64,000 nucleotides of DNA from Sphingomonadales bacterium UBA2683 (GCA_002354635.1 DELZ01000001.1:297085-361084), one strand, 5' to 3'; counted from the stretch's first letter, positions 8,517 to 17,788 are shown. Translations and numbers: made by a program. Notes: a model not told the origin generated them from the letters alone.

Positions 8517-9632
8517 CTAGGAAAAGCGTGACGCTGCGTAGCGGTTGGCGTCAATAGTGCGCAGGCTTTCATCCGGCGATTGCGCCAACAGGATCGAGCG
8601 AGCCAGTTTCGACGCGGCCGGGGCTGTCTGGATACCGAAACCGCCCTGCCCGGCGAACCAGAAGAAATCATCGGCCCGATGGTCAAAGCCGATCACGGGC
8701 AGCCGGTCGGGTGCAAAGCTGCGCAGACCGGCCCATTTTCTGCTGACCCGTTTCACGCGTACATCCAGCACTTTCTCAAACCGGTCGATGGCGATGGCCA
8801 CGCTCAGTTCGTCGGGCGCGACATCGCCGGGCTTGGACGGAATTTCATCATGCGGACTGAGCCAATAGCTGCCACCCGCTTCAGGCTTGAAATAGAAGCT
8901 GCCATCCAGACCGACCACCAGCGGCATCTCCGGCGAAGATGGCGGGTCGGTCTCGATCTGGACCATGTTGCGGATCAATGGCTGGATTCCGACGGGTTTG
9001 ACACCGGCCAGCTCGGCGATGTTGTCCGCCCAGGCGCCGGCTGCGTTGACCAGAACAGATGCCTGATAGGATTCTCCCGCCGCGACCAAGTTCCACAAGC
9101 GGTCCCGTTTGCTGATCTGACTGACAGATGCCCGGCATACCAGTTCCACCGCCTTGCGTCTGGCGTCTTTCAGATAGGCGGCATGCAGCGCAGCTACATC
9201 GATATCACAACAGTCCGGTTCATGGATCGCGTGGCTCCACACAGACTTCAGATCGGGAATAAGCGCCGCTGCCTGGGCCCAGGACCAGCGCTCCATGGCG
9301 AGCCCGTTGTCGGCAAAATCGGCCAGAAACCGGTCGGCCAAAATCTGCTCTTCTTCGCGGGCGATATTGACCGCACCGCGCGGCCGAAGGAACCCGGACG
9401 GCGAAAACTCTGGCGGCGGATTGTCAAGGAATACACGCGAAGCGGACGTCAGAGGCTGCACCAGCGGTCCGCCATAGCTTTCCGTCCAGAATGCAGCCGA
9501 ACGACCGGTGGCATGGTAGCCGGGATAGTCTTCGGCTTCGAGCAACAGCACCGATCGGTCGGCGCCGATTTCAGAGGCGATGCTGGCTCCGGCGATACCG
9601 GCCCCGATGATGGCGACGTCAAAATGTTTCAT
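8517..9632 (-). CDS. FAD-dependent D-amino-acid-type dehydrogenase (DauA-like)
   Basis: A 371-residue flavoprotein of the DAO superfamily. The N-terminal Rossmann motif GAGIAGASIASE (10-21) binds FAD, and the following stretch PGYHATGRSAAFWTESYGG closely resembles the equivalent segment of Pseudomonas D-arginine dehydrogenase (DauA). The C-terminal dinucleotide-binding element GFDHRADDFFWFAGQGGFGIQTAP is also present. Likely activity: oxidative deamination of a D-amino acid, with electrons passed to the respiratory chain, since no oxidase-specific feature can be judged by eye. The start overlaps the stop of the upstream hydrolase gene by four bases (ATGA), so the two are probably cotranscribed. 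The family is firm; the substrate is inferred by resemblance only. Confidence 0.85.
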   Translation of the reverse strand: MKHFDVAIIGAGIAGASIASEIGADRSVLLLEAEDYPGYHATGRSAAFWTESYGGPLVQPLTSASRVFLDNPPPEFSPSGFLRPRGAVNIAREEEQILADRFLADFADNGLAMERWSWAQAAALIPDLKSVWSHAIHEPDCCDIDVAALHAAYLKDARRKAVELVCRASVSQISKRDRLWNLVAAGESYQASVLVNAAGAWADNIAELAGVKPVGIQPLIRNMVQIETDPPSSPEMPLVVGLDGSFYFKPEAGGSYWLSPHDEIPSKPGDVAPDELSVAIAIDRFEKVLDVRVKRVSRKWAGLRSFAPDRLPVIGFDHRADDFFWFAGQGGFGIQTAPAASKLARSILLAQSPDESLRTIDANRYAASRFS

Positions 9633-10597
9633 CTTTTGGGTGCCACTCGGTCAAGAAAGGCGAAACAACTATTGATCGCTTCGTTGCGCACGTCATCCAC
9701 TTCCCGAAATATTTCATGCGCGGATTCCGGACCGAACAGCTTCATCTCGGCCGCGGGCAGAAGATGCACAGCCCGCTCGATCGTTGCATGATCGACCAGC
9801 TCGTCGGTTGCTGTCGCCAGCACCAGCAGCGGAATATCCATCCGCGCCAGCTTCTGCCGGTTGCGCAGCAATCGGGTCGAGGCATAGGCCCGCTCCACCC
9901 AACGCCAGCTGGCCGGCCCCAGGCGCACGAACGGCCGTTCGCGAAACCAGAAAAACTCGTCCGAATAGCGGTCGGCATCATGCGTCAATAAAGCCTGCCG
10001 GGGTACATAGGGTTCGAGCGGATTTTCGATCGGTTTCCAGGCGCGCCTGCCACCCCGACCGATCGCGCACATCAATTTGGCGATGCAATGCGCCGTCCAT
10101 TCCGGCATGCCGCCTCCGGCCGGAGCGAGCATCGGTGCGCTCAATATGGCGGCATCGGGATGGATATGCTGCTCGGCCAGGGCGCGCAGCACGAGATGGC
10201 CTCCCATGCTGTGACCGATCAGAACATGGGGACCCGGATGGCTGACCCGCCACTGTTCGAAAAACGAAACGAGATCGCCCACCCAGGTTGCGAAATCATC
10301 GATATGACCGACATGCGGATGCGATCCGCAACGGCCCGATCCGCCCTGCCCGCGCCAGTCGACAGAGGTAACATTCCATCCCCGCGCGTGGAAATCGTGA
10401 AATGTTTCCAGATATTTTTCATAGAAATCCGCGCGTCCCGTCATGAACAGGATCGAACCTCTCGCGCCTTCGAGAGACCCGTTTTGGCGCCAGTCCAGCT
10501 CCCGGAATTTCCAGCCGTCCGGGCCTGTCCACGGCGCTTCTACAGCAGATTCTGGAACGGACCGCCGATCGAAGCACTTGTCTTTCAAGTCTGTCAT
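9629..10597 (-). CDS. Alpha/beta hydrolase, lysophospholipase/monoacylglycerol lipase-like
   Basis: A serine hydrolase of the PldB/Hydrolase_4 type. The nucleophile elbow is GHSMGG (Ser130 counted from the ATG at 10597), the acid is probably the Asp in ATDELVDHAT, and the His is in ESAHEIFREVD. The segment SVDWRGQGGSGR is the usual oxyanion-side turn of this family. Likely role: hydrolysis of lysophospholipids or monoacylglycerols. I chose the ATG at 10597 (322 residues) over the in-frame GTG at 10618; neither has a strong ribosome binding site. There is no signal peptide. It lies upstream of and overlaps the DauA-like gene, and diverges from cpaA across about 90 bases. Confidence 0.85.
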   Translation of the reverse strand: MTDLKDKCFDRRSVPESAVEAPWTGPDGWKFRELDWRQNGSLEGARGSILFMTGRADFYEKYLETFHDFHARGWNVTSVDWRGQGGSGRCGSHPHVGHIDDFATWVGDLVSFFEQWRVSHPGPHVLIGHSMGGHLVLRALAEQHIHPDAAILSAPMLAPAGGGMPEWTAHCIAKLMCAIGRGGRRAWKPIENPLEPYVPRQALLTHDADRYSDEFFWFRERPFVRLGPASWRWVERAYASTRLLRNRQKLARMDIPLLVLATATDELVDHATIERAVHLLPAAEMKLFGPESAHEIFREVDDVRNEAINSCFAFLDRVAPKR

Positions 10598-10690
10598 ATC
10601 ACGCTTTATCGTTGTCACTCGGTCGGATGAAAAATCGCTCCGGGAATCGTGGTTACTATTTGGTAAGGCAAATTAACTAGACGTCGGTCC

Positions 10691-11173
10691 ATGGATAGCG
10701 AAACCTTCATCTACTTGCTCTGGGGCGGATTGGCAATTGCACTGATAGTCGCAGCGGTTACCGATCTCACAAGACGCCATATTTCAAACTGGCTGAATCT
10801 TGGCATCGCCCTCGGCGCACCGGTTTTCTGGATATTCAGCGGCATGACATTCTGGCCGGAAATGGTCGGACAAATCGGTTTGGCTGCCGTTATATTTACC
10901 ATATTTGCGGGGATGTTTGCGATCGGTGCCATGGGTGGAGGCGACGTCAAGCTACTGACAGCGCTGGCCTTATGGATGCACTGGCTGACATTTCTGGAGC
11001 TGCTGGTGATCATGTCAATCGCCGGTGGCCTGCTGACGCTGTTAATGATGATCAGCAAACAAATTCGAAAGACCGAAGGGCCCATAAAGGTGCCCTATGG
11101 GGTCGCGATCGCCTTTTCCGGGCTTTGGATGATCTCGGGCATCGCAGGGCTAAGTTCACAAACGATATTTTAA
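10691..11173 (+). CDS. cpaA: Prepilin peptidase CpaA/TadV (type IV A24 aspartic protease)
   Basis: CpaA is the inner-membrane aspartic protease that removes the leader of Flp-type prepilins. The 160-residue protein is hydrophobic throughout, with four to five predicted transmembrane segments. The two catalytic aspartates are visible as Asp25 (AVTDLTRRHISNWLN) and Asp85 in the GGGDVKLL motif (82-89). The length fits the short TadV-type enzyme, which lacks the methyltransferase domain. It is the first gene of a cpa/tad cluster; no flp pilin gene lies beside it, which is unusual because flp normally precedes or follows cpaA. The 75-base gap to cpaB carries only the cpaB ribosome binding site. 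Confidence 0.9.
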   Translation: MDSETFIYLLWGGLAIALIVAAVTDLTRRHISNWLNLGIALGAPVFWIFSGMTFWPEMVGQIGLAAVIFTIFAGMFAIGAMGGGDVKLLTALALWMHWLTFLELLVIMSIAGGLLTLLMMISKQIRKTEGPIKVPYGVAIAFSGLWMISGIAGLSSQTIF

Positions 11174-11248
11174 CCATTTTACTCGAAAGAGACAGTGACC
11201 GCCAACGGAACCATTTGGGCGGGGGGCATTCAGGAGGCGTGAGACGTC

Positions 11249-12208
11249 ATGGACAAGAAAAAAATCATTTTGCTGATTGGTGCGCTGATCGTGGCTGCGG
11301 TCACGGCTCTGCTCGCCAAGAATATGTTTGACGGGGCATCCGCACCGCAAGTCGCAGCAAAAAAAGCGGAAGTGGTTGGCGAGGAAGTCCTCGTTGCAAC
11401 CCGCGCACTGCCCGTTGGCACGATCATCACACCCGACAGCTTCCGGTTCCAGCCGTGGCCGAAAGATCTGATCGAAGATGCCTATTTCATGAAGGAAGGC
11501 ACCAACGTGGAATCGCTCGCCGGTACCGTTGTCCGGAATCCGGTCACTGCTGGCCAGCCGCTCACCAAGGGCGCGCTCGTCGCACCGGGTGACCGTGGTT
11601 TCCTGGCCGCGGCGCTCGGCCCAGGCATGCGTGCCGTCACCATTCCCGTATCCGGCCTGACCGGCGTTGCCGGCTTTGTATTCCCGGGTGACCGGGTCGA
11701 CCTGATGCTGACCCAGTCGGTCCAGGGCGAAGGTCCGGAGCTCAAGGTATCCGAAACCGTGATCCGCAACTTGCGGGTACTGGCCACCGATAACCGGGTG
11801 ACCGCGACCAAGAATGAAGAAGGTCAGCAGGTTGCCAGAACGGCAAAGCTCGTCACGCTCGAAGCCACGCCCAAAATTGCCGAACAGATTTCTGTCGCCC
11901 AAACTCTGGGTACATTGAGCCTGTCACTGCGTTCGCTGGCCGATAGTGCCGCCGAACTGGAAGAGGCCATTGCCTCCGGTGCGATCAAATTGCCCAAAAC
12001 GGATGATCCGGTTGTCGAAGCCGACATGATCCGCTCGCTGGCTGCGCGGCCAACCAGCACGAAATCAACCTTTTCGACTGGCGGAGACGTATCGCGCTTT
12101 GAAACGCGCTCACCGCCGCCGCTGGCCGCAAAGGAAAAACCCAAAGGTCCGGTCGTCCGCGTCGCACGTGGCAATTCGGTCAATGATATCGAGTTTGGAG
12201 ACAAGTAA
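11249..12208 (+). CDS. cpaB: Flp pilus assembly protein CpaB/RcpC
   Basis: CpaB is a periplasmic subunit that works with the secretin of Flp (tight adherence) pili. The 319-residue product has one N-terminal transmembrane segment (KKIILLIGALIVAAVTALLA), an SAF domain (EEVLVATRALPVGTIITPDSF) and the RcpC segment GMRAVTIPVSGLTGVAGFVFPGDRVDL. A strong Shine-Dalgarno, AGGAGG at 11232-11237, precedes the ATG at 11249. The gene ends in TAATG with cpaC, so the two are translationally coupled. The C-terminal about 60 residues are basic and probably disordered. Confidence 0.93.
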   Translation: MDKKKIILLIGALIVAAVTALLAKNMFDGASAPQVAAKKAEVVGEEVLVATRALPVGTIITPDSFRFQPWPKDLIEDAYFMKEGTNVESLAGTVVRNPVTAGQPLTKGALVAPGDRGFLAAALGPGMRAVTIPVSGLTGVAGFVFPGDRVDLMLTQSVQGEGPELKVSETVIRNLRVLATDNRVTATKNEEGQQVARTAKLVTLEATPKIAEQISVAQTLGTLSLSLRSLADSAAELEEAIASGAIKLPKTDDPVVEADMIRSLAARPTSTKSTFSTGGDVSRFETRSPPPLAAKEKPKGPVVRVARGNSVNDIEFGDK

Positions 12209-13836
12209 TGGCCTTAGATCATGCACAGCGTAGCCGTTCGGCGAAAAAGGCGATGGGCGTAGCCGTCGTCGCCACCCTCGCCCTGGTTCTGGCTGCCAAC
12301 AACAGCACCGCGCTGAACGCCCAATCGGTCAGTATTTCGCAACCCGATTCCCGCATTTCTGTGGCGGTCGGTCGCGGCAAGCTGATTACTTTGCCTTCGC
12401 CGATCGAGGATATTTTCATTGCCGAGAACAGCATTGCAGATGTCCAGGTGCGGTCACCGCGCCAGATCTATATCTTCGGCAAAAAGGGCGGCCAGACTAG
12501 CTTTTACGCCACCAGTGCGACAGGCAAGGTCATCTACTCGGCTGAAGTTGCGGTCGGCGCAGAAATTTCCTCGATTGACCAGATGCTGAGTCTGGCCATG
12601 CCGGAAGCCAATATCGCGGTGAGCACAACCAATAATTTCGTCCTGCTGACCGGTACGATTGCCAATCCGGATGATGCGGAAGAAGCGGAAAGCCTGGTGC
12701 AAGCCTTTGTCGGCGATGCCACCCGTGTTGTCAGCCGCCTGAAAACCGCTACGCCGATGCAGGTCAACCTGAAGGTTCGTTTTGCGGAGGTCAGCCGTTC
12801 GCTGGCCAAGGAAATTAACGGCAATCTCCTGACCCGGGACACAACCGGCGGTTTCCAGTTTGGTGTGGCCCGCGGACGGAATTTTGGTTCCATCACCGAT
12901 TTCAACACATCCGCCTTCCCCAACCTGGACGCTTCACAGCTGTTCGGCCTGCCGGCCGGCTCGATTTCACTGCCGTTCAACCCGTCGACCGGCCAGTTCG
13001 TCACACCGGGTGGGACCGCGTTCAACTACAATCAGGGCAATTCCGGCCTTAACACCATTCAGGCGGCCGGTCGCCTCTTCGGTCTCGACATTGCAACCGC
13101 ATTCGACGTTTCGGAGCGGGTCGGTCTGGTCAGCACTCTGGCCTCGCCCAATCTGACAACCATTTCGGGTGAGACGGCAACCTTCCTTGCAGGCGGTGAA
13201 TTCCCCATCCCGATGTCTACCGGTCTGGGTGAAGTTTCTGTCCAGTACAAGAATTTCGGTGTCAGCCTTTCCTACACGCCAACCGTGTTGTCCAATGGCC
13301 GGATTTCGATCCGCGTAGCGCCGGAAGTTTCGGAAATCTCGTCCAACGGCGCGGTCATTCTGAATGGCTTCAGCATTCCGGCAGTATCCACCCGGCGGGC
13401 GGAAACTACCGTCGAACTGGGCTCGGGCGAAAGCTTCATGATCGCCGGCCTGATGCAGAACAGCTACAACTCGGCCATCGACAAGACACCCGGGCTCGCC
13501 GACGTTCCGATCCTGGGGTCGCTGTTCAAGTCGGACGGATATCGTCGCAACGAAACCGAACTGATGATCGTGGTTACGCCATATCTGGTGAAACCGGTGA
13601 ACGACAGCGAGATCGTATTGCCGACCGACGGCTTCAAAGCCGCCAACGATGCGGAACGGTTCCTGATGAACCGCAACCATTCCGGTGCAGGGGGCGATCG
13701 ACCCAAGCCGAGCATGGCACCGGCGACACCGGCAACCCAGAGCTTCGGCAGTCTGGAAGCCCCCGTTCCCGCCAAATCGGCCAAGAAATCCAAGAAATCC
13801 GGCGGCACCGCTCCCGGTTTCAGTTTCGACAAATAA
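12208..13836 (+). CDS. cpaC: Type II/III secretin family protein CpaC/RcpA
   Basis: CpaC is the outer-membrane secretin through which Flp pili leave the cell. The 542-residue protein has an export signal (hydrophobic segment about 17-35, AMGVAVVATLALVLAANNSTALNAQ), an N-terminal pilus-secretin domain (ISVAVGRGKLITLPSPIEDIFIAENSIADVQVRSP), a BON-like domain, and the C-terminal secretin core: STLASPNLTTISGETATFLAGGEFPIP and TVELGSGESFMIAGLMQ, then DVPILGSLFKSDGYRRNETELMIVVTPYLV. The last about 60 residues are Pro/Lys-rich. The ATG overlaps the cpaB stop; cpaD follows after 21 bases. Confidence 0.95.
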   Translation: MALDHAQRSRSAKKAMGVAVVATLALVLAANNSTALNAQSVSISQPDSRISVAVGRGKLITLPSPIEDIFIAENSIADVQVRSPRQIYIFGKKGGQTSFYATSATGKVIYSAEVAVGAEISSIDQMLSLAMPEANIAVSTTNNFVLLTGTIANPDDAEEAESLVQAFVGDATRVVSRLKTATPMQVNLKVRFAEVSRSLAKEINGNLLTRDTTGGFQFGVARGRNFGSITDFNTSAFPNLDASQLFGLPAGSISLPFNPSTGQFVTPGGTAFNYNQGNSGLNTIQAAGRLFGLDIATAFDVSERVGLVSTLASPNLTTISGETATFLAGGEFPIPMSTGLGEVSVQYKNFGVSLSYTPTVLSNGRISIRVAPEVSEISSNGAVILNGFSIPAVSTRRAETTVELGSGESFMIAGLMQNSYNSAIDKTPGLADVPILGSLFKSDGYRRNETELMIVVTPYLVKPVNDSEIVLPTDGFKAANDAERFLMNRNHSGAGGDRPKPSMAPATPATQSFGSLEAPVPAKSAKKSKKSGGTAPGFSFDK

Positions 13837-13857
13837 GCTGGATCAGGAGAACAGATC

Positions 13858-14457
13858 ATGCGTATCATATCAACCGCACTCATCACCGCCCTCGGACTGT
13901 CGGTAACCGCCTGTGGCAGCACCACCGCAAACCGCAGCGTCTACAGCGAACGCCAGCCGGTCGTTTCGAAATCGAATTTCGTGCTGGATCTGAGCGCCGG
14001 CAATGGCGGACTGTCGACGGCCGAGCAGAATCGACTGGCAGGCTGGTTCGAAGCTCTTGAACTTGGCTATGGCGACCGTGTTTCAATCGATGACCCGGGC
14101 TATTCGGCAAGTTCGGTAGCAAAAACAGCGGTCGAGAACATTGTTGCAAGCTACGGCTTGCTGATCAGCGAGACAGCCCCGGTCACAGAAGGCTATGTTC
14201 CGGCTGGCCAGTTGCGGGTCGTCGTGACGCGCACCTCCGCATCGGTGCCGGGATGCCCCGATTTCAGCCATCGCAGCCACACCGATTTTCAAGCGCGGAC
14301 AAGCGCCAACTATGGTTGCGGAACAAATGGCACCCTCGCGGCTATGATTGCCGATCCGGAAGATCTCGTTCGCGGCCAGAATGCCGAGGGCGAGGATCAG
14401 GCACGGGCATCCAAGGCTATTCGTGCCTATCGTGACAAGAAAGTTGGAGGACAATAA
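13858..14457 (+). CDS. cpaD: Pilus assembly lipoprotein CpaD
   Basis: CpaD is an outer-membrane lipoprotein, often considered the pilotin-like or stabilising partner of the CpaC secretin. The 199-residue product has a lipoprotein signal ending in VTAC with Cys19 as the predicted acylation site. The family signature is in the C-terminal half: GCPDFSHRSHTDFQARTSA, then NYGCGTNGTLAAMIADPEDLVRGQ. Two extra cysteines in that region are conserved in the family. The gene lies 21 bases after cpaC and overlaps the cpaE start by one base (TAATG). Confidence 0.92.
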   Translation: MRIISTALITALGLSVTACGSTTANRSVYSERQPVVSKSNFVLDLSAGNGGLSTAEQNRLAGWFEALELGYGDRVSIDDPGYSASSVAKTAVENIVASYGLLISETAPVTEGYVPAGQLRVVVTRTSASVPGCPDFSHRSHTDFQARTSANYGCGTNGTLAAMIADPEDLVRGQNAEGEDQARASKAIRAYRDKKVGGQ

Positions 14458-15743
14458 TGAACGCTCCCTGGAAAGCCGGTTCGATTGGCGGTCGTGAACC
14501 GTTCGCGGCATTTGTATGCGACGACGATACGCTCGAGATGCTCCGCCCGGTGGCCGAAGAAATGGGCTGGTCGATCGACAAATGTCACAAGGGTGGACTG
14601 CGCAATGCCGTCCAGACCCTATCTGTTTCCGCCAGCCCCAACATATTGTTGGTCGATCTGTCGGAATCCGGCGATCCGTTGAACGACATCAATTCACTGG
14701 CCGAGGTCTGCGAACCGGGCACCGTTGTGATTGCCATGGGTCAGGTGAACGACGTACGCCTGTATCGCGATCTTATCGTCAGCGGCCTGCAGGACTATCT
14801 GCTGAAACCGTTTAGTCCGGACCAGCTGCGCGACGTCCTGTCTCAGGCGCAAGCGGTCCTGAATGCACCGAAAAACGATGATCATCAGGCCGAAAAGCCC
14901 CATATCTCGACCGCTGTGATCGGCACGCGCGGCGGCGTCGGCGCATCGACGATTGCGACCTCTTTGGCCTGGCTGCTCAGCCATGACCGGGAGCGCTTGA
15001 CCGCGTTGCTTGACCTCGACGTTCATTTCGGCACCGGAGCTCTTTCGCTGGACCTGGAGCCCGGTCGCGGCCTGACCGATGCGATCGACAACCCCAGCCG
15101 GATTGACGGCCTGTTCATTGAACGCGCCATGATCAAGGCCAACGAAAAACTGTCTCTGCTTTCTGCCGAGGCACCCATCAATTCGCCGATCATGACCGAC
15201 GGCACCGCCTTCTTCCAGCTGCAGGAAGAATTTCGCGCCGCGTTCGATTGTACGGTCATCGATTTGCCACGCGACATGCTGATCAACTATCCGCATCTGC
15301 TCGGCGATGTAAATGCTACCGTCATCGTTACCGAACTGACGCTGGCATCGGCGCGGGACTGCATTCGTTTGCTGTCCTGGCTGAAATCCCATGCCGCGCA
15401 GAGCAAGGTGTTTGTCATCGCCAACAAGGTACAAACCGCCAATCTGGAAATTGGTCGTCAGGATTTTGAAAGTTCGATCGAGCGCAAGATCGACCTGATG
15501 ATTCCCTACGATCCGAAAACCGCAGCACAGGCGGCGAAACTCGGCCAGGCCATGGTGGAAGCGGGCAAGTCCAGCAAAGCCTCGGCAAAAATTATCGAAC
15601 TGGCAAATCTCGTACTTGGTTCGGTGAGCGGCGGAGAAGGCGCGGATGCAGCCGGCGACAAGAAGTCCCTGATGGACAAGTTCGGTGACTTCAAATCGTT
15701 CTTGCCATCCAAAAAAACCAAAGAGGATGCTCCTAAAGTCTGA
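14457..15743 (+). CDS. cpaE: Pilus assembly protein CpaE/TadZ (receiver-like plus MinD/ParA-type ATPase)
   Basis: CpaE/TadZ localises the Flp pilus machine at the pole. The 428-residue protein has an N-terminal receiver-like domain at about 14-135, with a possible phospho-acceptor Asp67 (LLVDLSE) and Lys117 (LLKPFS), followed by a MinD-like ATPase domain. The Walker A is of the deviant type, TRGGVGASTIATSL (from about residue 157), with Ala where many ParA proteins have Lys; DLDVHFGTGALSLDL is the switch region. The C-terminus is a Lys-rich tail. The start overlaps cpaD. Only 40 bases separate its stop from tadB, and the expected cpaF ATPase gene is missing from that position. Confidence 0.92.
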   Translation: MNAPWKAGSIGGREPFAAFVCDDDTLEMLRPVAEEMGWSIDKCHKGGLRNAVQTLSVSASPNILLVDLSESGDPLNDINSLAEVCEPGTVVIAMGQVNDVRLYRDLIVSGLQDYLLKPFSPDQLRDVLSQAQAVLNAPKNDDHQAEKPHISTAVIGTRGGVGASTIATSLAWLLSHDRERLTALLDLDVHFGTGALSLDLEPGRGLTDAIDNPSRIDGLFIERAMIKANEKLSLLSAEAPINSPIMTDGTAFFQLQEEFRAAFDCTVIDLPRDMLINYPHLLGDVNATVIVTELTLASARDCIRLLSWLKSHAAQSKVFVIANKVQTANLEIGRQDFESSIERKIDLMIPYDPKTAAQAAKLGQAMVEAGKSSKASAKIIELANLVLGSVSGGEGADAAGDKKSLMDKFGDFKSFLPSKKTKEDAPKV

Positions 15744-15783
15744 AGCAGGCGCAGATTTTCTTCGGCTTTAAAGGAATAACACA

Positions 15784-16755
15784 ATGGGTACGATGCAAAT
15801 TGCAATTTTGGGTGCTGGCATTCTAGCGGTTTTGCTGCTGCTCATCTTTGCCTTGTCCGGCCCATCGGAAGCCAAGTCGATGGCACGGCAGCTGACCAAG
15901 CTCAAATATCGGCATTCCGATAGCGACAATGTGCGGGTCGAGGCACAGATGAAAAAAGCGCTGTCGGCGCGGCGCAAAACCACTCGTCCCAAGGGCGAGA
16001 ATATGACCAAGCTGGAGATTCTGGCGATCCGGATGGAGAAGACCGGCAAACACTGGCCACTGTCCTATTTTTTCTATGCGATGGGCGGTCTGTTTGTGGT
16101 CGTTGCCGGCTTGTTGCTGTTCAAGGGTGCACCGCTTCTGCTGTGCCTGGCTGTCGGACTTCTGGTTGGAGCCGGATTGCCGCATTTCGTCGTCGGCTTC
16201 CTGATCAACCGGAGAATTTCCAAATTTACCGCATCCTTCCCCGATGCCATCGAATTGCTGGTTCGCGGCCTGCGCTCCGGCCTGCCGGTCACCGAAACGA
16301 TCGGTGTGGTTGCCAAGGAAATTGGCGGTCCCGTCGGCGAGGAATTCCAGAAGGTCGTTGACCGGATCAAGATTGGCCAGACCATGGAAGATGCCCTTCA
16401 GGAAAGCGCAAAGCGCATGGAAACGCCCGAATTCAAATTCTTCTGTATCACTCTGGCGATCCAGCGGGAAACCGGTGGCAACCTGGCCGAAACGCTGTCC
16501 AACCTGGCCGATGTGCTGCGCAAGCGTGGCCAGATGAAGCTCAAGATCAAGGCCATGTCTTCGGAATCCAAGGCTTCCGCCTATATCGTTGGCTCATTGC
16601 CATTCATTGTGTTCGGGCTGGTTTATACCGTGAACCCGACCTATCTGGCCGGATTTTTCTATGAAGAACGGCTGATCATCGCTGGCCTCGGCGGCCTGTG
16701 CTGGATGAGCATCGGCGTATTCATCATGGCCAAAATGGTCAATTTCGAGATTTAG
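15784..16755 (+). CDS. tadB: Type II secretion F family protein TadB (Flp pilus platform)
   Basis: TadB is one of two inner-membrane platform proteins that connect the pilus motor to the assembling pilin. The 323-residue protein has an N-terminal transmembrane helix (MQIAILGAGILAVLLLLIFAL), a second pair at about 96-145, and a C-terminal hydrophobic pair. The GspF-like domain contains FPDAIELLVRGLRSGLPVTETI, PVGEEFQKVVDRIKIGQTMEDAL and FFCITLAIQRETGGNLAETLSNLADVLR. A ribosome binding site (AAAGGA) precedes the ATG. Normally TadB is driven by CpaF/TadA, which is not encoded here. Confidence 0.93.
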   Translation: MGTMQIAILGAGILAVLLLLIFALSGPSEAKSMARQLTKLKYRHSDSDNVRVEAQMKKALSARRKTTRPKGENMTKLEILAIRMEKTGKHWPLSYFFYAMGGLFVVVAGLLLFKGAPLLLCLAVGLLVGAGLPHFVVGFLINRRISKFTASFPDAIELLVRGLRSGLPVTETIGVVAKEIGGPVGEEFQKVVDRIKIGQTMEDALQESAKRMETPEFKFFCITLAIQRETGGNLAETLSNLADVLRKRGQMKLKIKAMSSESKASAYIVGSLPFIVFGLVYTVNPTYLAGFFYEERLIIAGLGGLCWMSIGVFIMAKMVNFEI

Positions 16756-16773
16756 CATGAAGGTACGAGGCAA

Positions 16774-17763
16774 ATGACCAACGGCGGCGGACCAACATTA
16801 ATGGGCGTAGATGTCCTCTGGGTGGCAACCATATTGGCTGCTGTCGCGGCTGTGGCTGTATTCTTCGCAATCTATGCCGCAGTGACGGTACGCGACCCAA
16901 TGGCGAAACGCGTCAAGGCCCTCAACCAGCGCCGGGAGCAGTTGAAAGCCGGCATCATGGCTTCAACCACCAAGAAGCGGGCAAAGCTGGTACAGCAAAA
17001 CGATACCACCGACCGGATGCGCAACGTCCTGTCGTCGCTCCAGGTCCTGCAAGATACGCAGGTCAAGGAAGCGCAACAAAAGCTCGCCCAGGCTGGTATT
17101 CGTTCCAAGGATCTGGCCTTCCTGATCATTTTCAGCCGGATGGTGCTGCCTATCGTCCTGGGTGGCGGGGCCGGGCTGGCAATATACGGATTCGATTATC
17201 TCGGAGACTGGTCCGACCTCAAGCGCTTTGGTGTTTTCGCCGGTTCGGCCATTTTGGGATATAAAGGGGCCGATATCTACGTTAACAACCTGATCTCGAA
17301 ACGGACCGATTTGATCCGCAAGGGCCTGCCGGACGCCATCGATCTTCTGGTTATCTGTGCGGAAGCGGGTCTGACGGTTGACACCGCCTTTGCCCGGGTT
17401 TCGAAAGAACTGGGCAGCGCCTATCCGGAACTGGCTGACGAATTCTCGCTGACCTCGATCGAACTCGGTTTCCTGACCGAGCGACGCCAGGCCTTTGAAA
17501 ATCTGTCCTACCGGGTTGCTCTCGACCATGTCAAAGGCGTGGTCACGACGATGATCCAGACCGAAAAATATGGTACGCCACTCGCATCAGCACTGCGCGT
17601 ACTGTCGGCGGAATTCCGAAACGACCGGATGATGCGTGCCGAGGAAAAGGCTGCTCGTTTGCCCGCCATCATGACGGTGCCGCTGATCCTGTTCATCCTG
17701 CCAACGCTGTTCATCGTGATCCTCGGCCCTGCGGCCTGCTCGATCTCCGATGCGATGATGTAG
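16774..17763 (+). CDS. tadC: Type II secretion F family protein TadC (Flp pilus platform)
   Basis: TadC is the partner of TadB in the inner-membrane platform. The 329-residue product has an N-terminal transmembrane helix (VLWVATILAAVAAVAVFFAIYAAV), a charged segment, a further membrane pair at about 115-165, the GspF domain (LPDAIDLLVICAEAGLTVDTAFARVSKELG and LSYRVALDHVKGVVTTMIQTEKYGTPLASALRVLSAEFR) and a final hydrophobic hairpin (IMTVPLILFILPTLFIVILGPA). It lies 18 bases after tadB and is the last gene of the cluster: a strong intrinsic terminator begins 26 bases after the stop. No tadD, tadE, tadF or tadG follows. Confidence 0.93.
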   Translation: MTNGGGPTLMGVDVLWVATILAAVAAVAVFFAIYAAVTVRDPMAKRVKALNQRREQLKAGIMASTTKKRAKLVQQNDTTDRMRNVLSSLQVLQDTQVKEAQQKLAQAGIRSKDLAFLIIFSRMVLPIVLGGGAGLAIYGFDYLGDWSDLKRFGVFAGSAILGYKGADIYVNNLISKRTDLIRKGLPDAIDLLVICAEAGLTVDTAFARVSKELGSAYPELADEFSLTSIELGFLTERRQAFENLSYRVALDHVKGVVTTMIQTEKYGTPLASALRVLSAEFRNDRMMRAEEKAARLPAIMTVPLILFILPTLFIVILGPAACSISDAMM

Positions 17764-17788
17764 CGGAAAATTCTTCCGGACAATCAAG

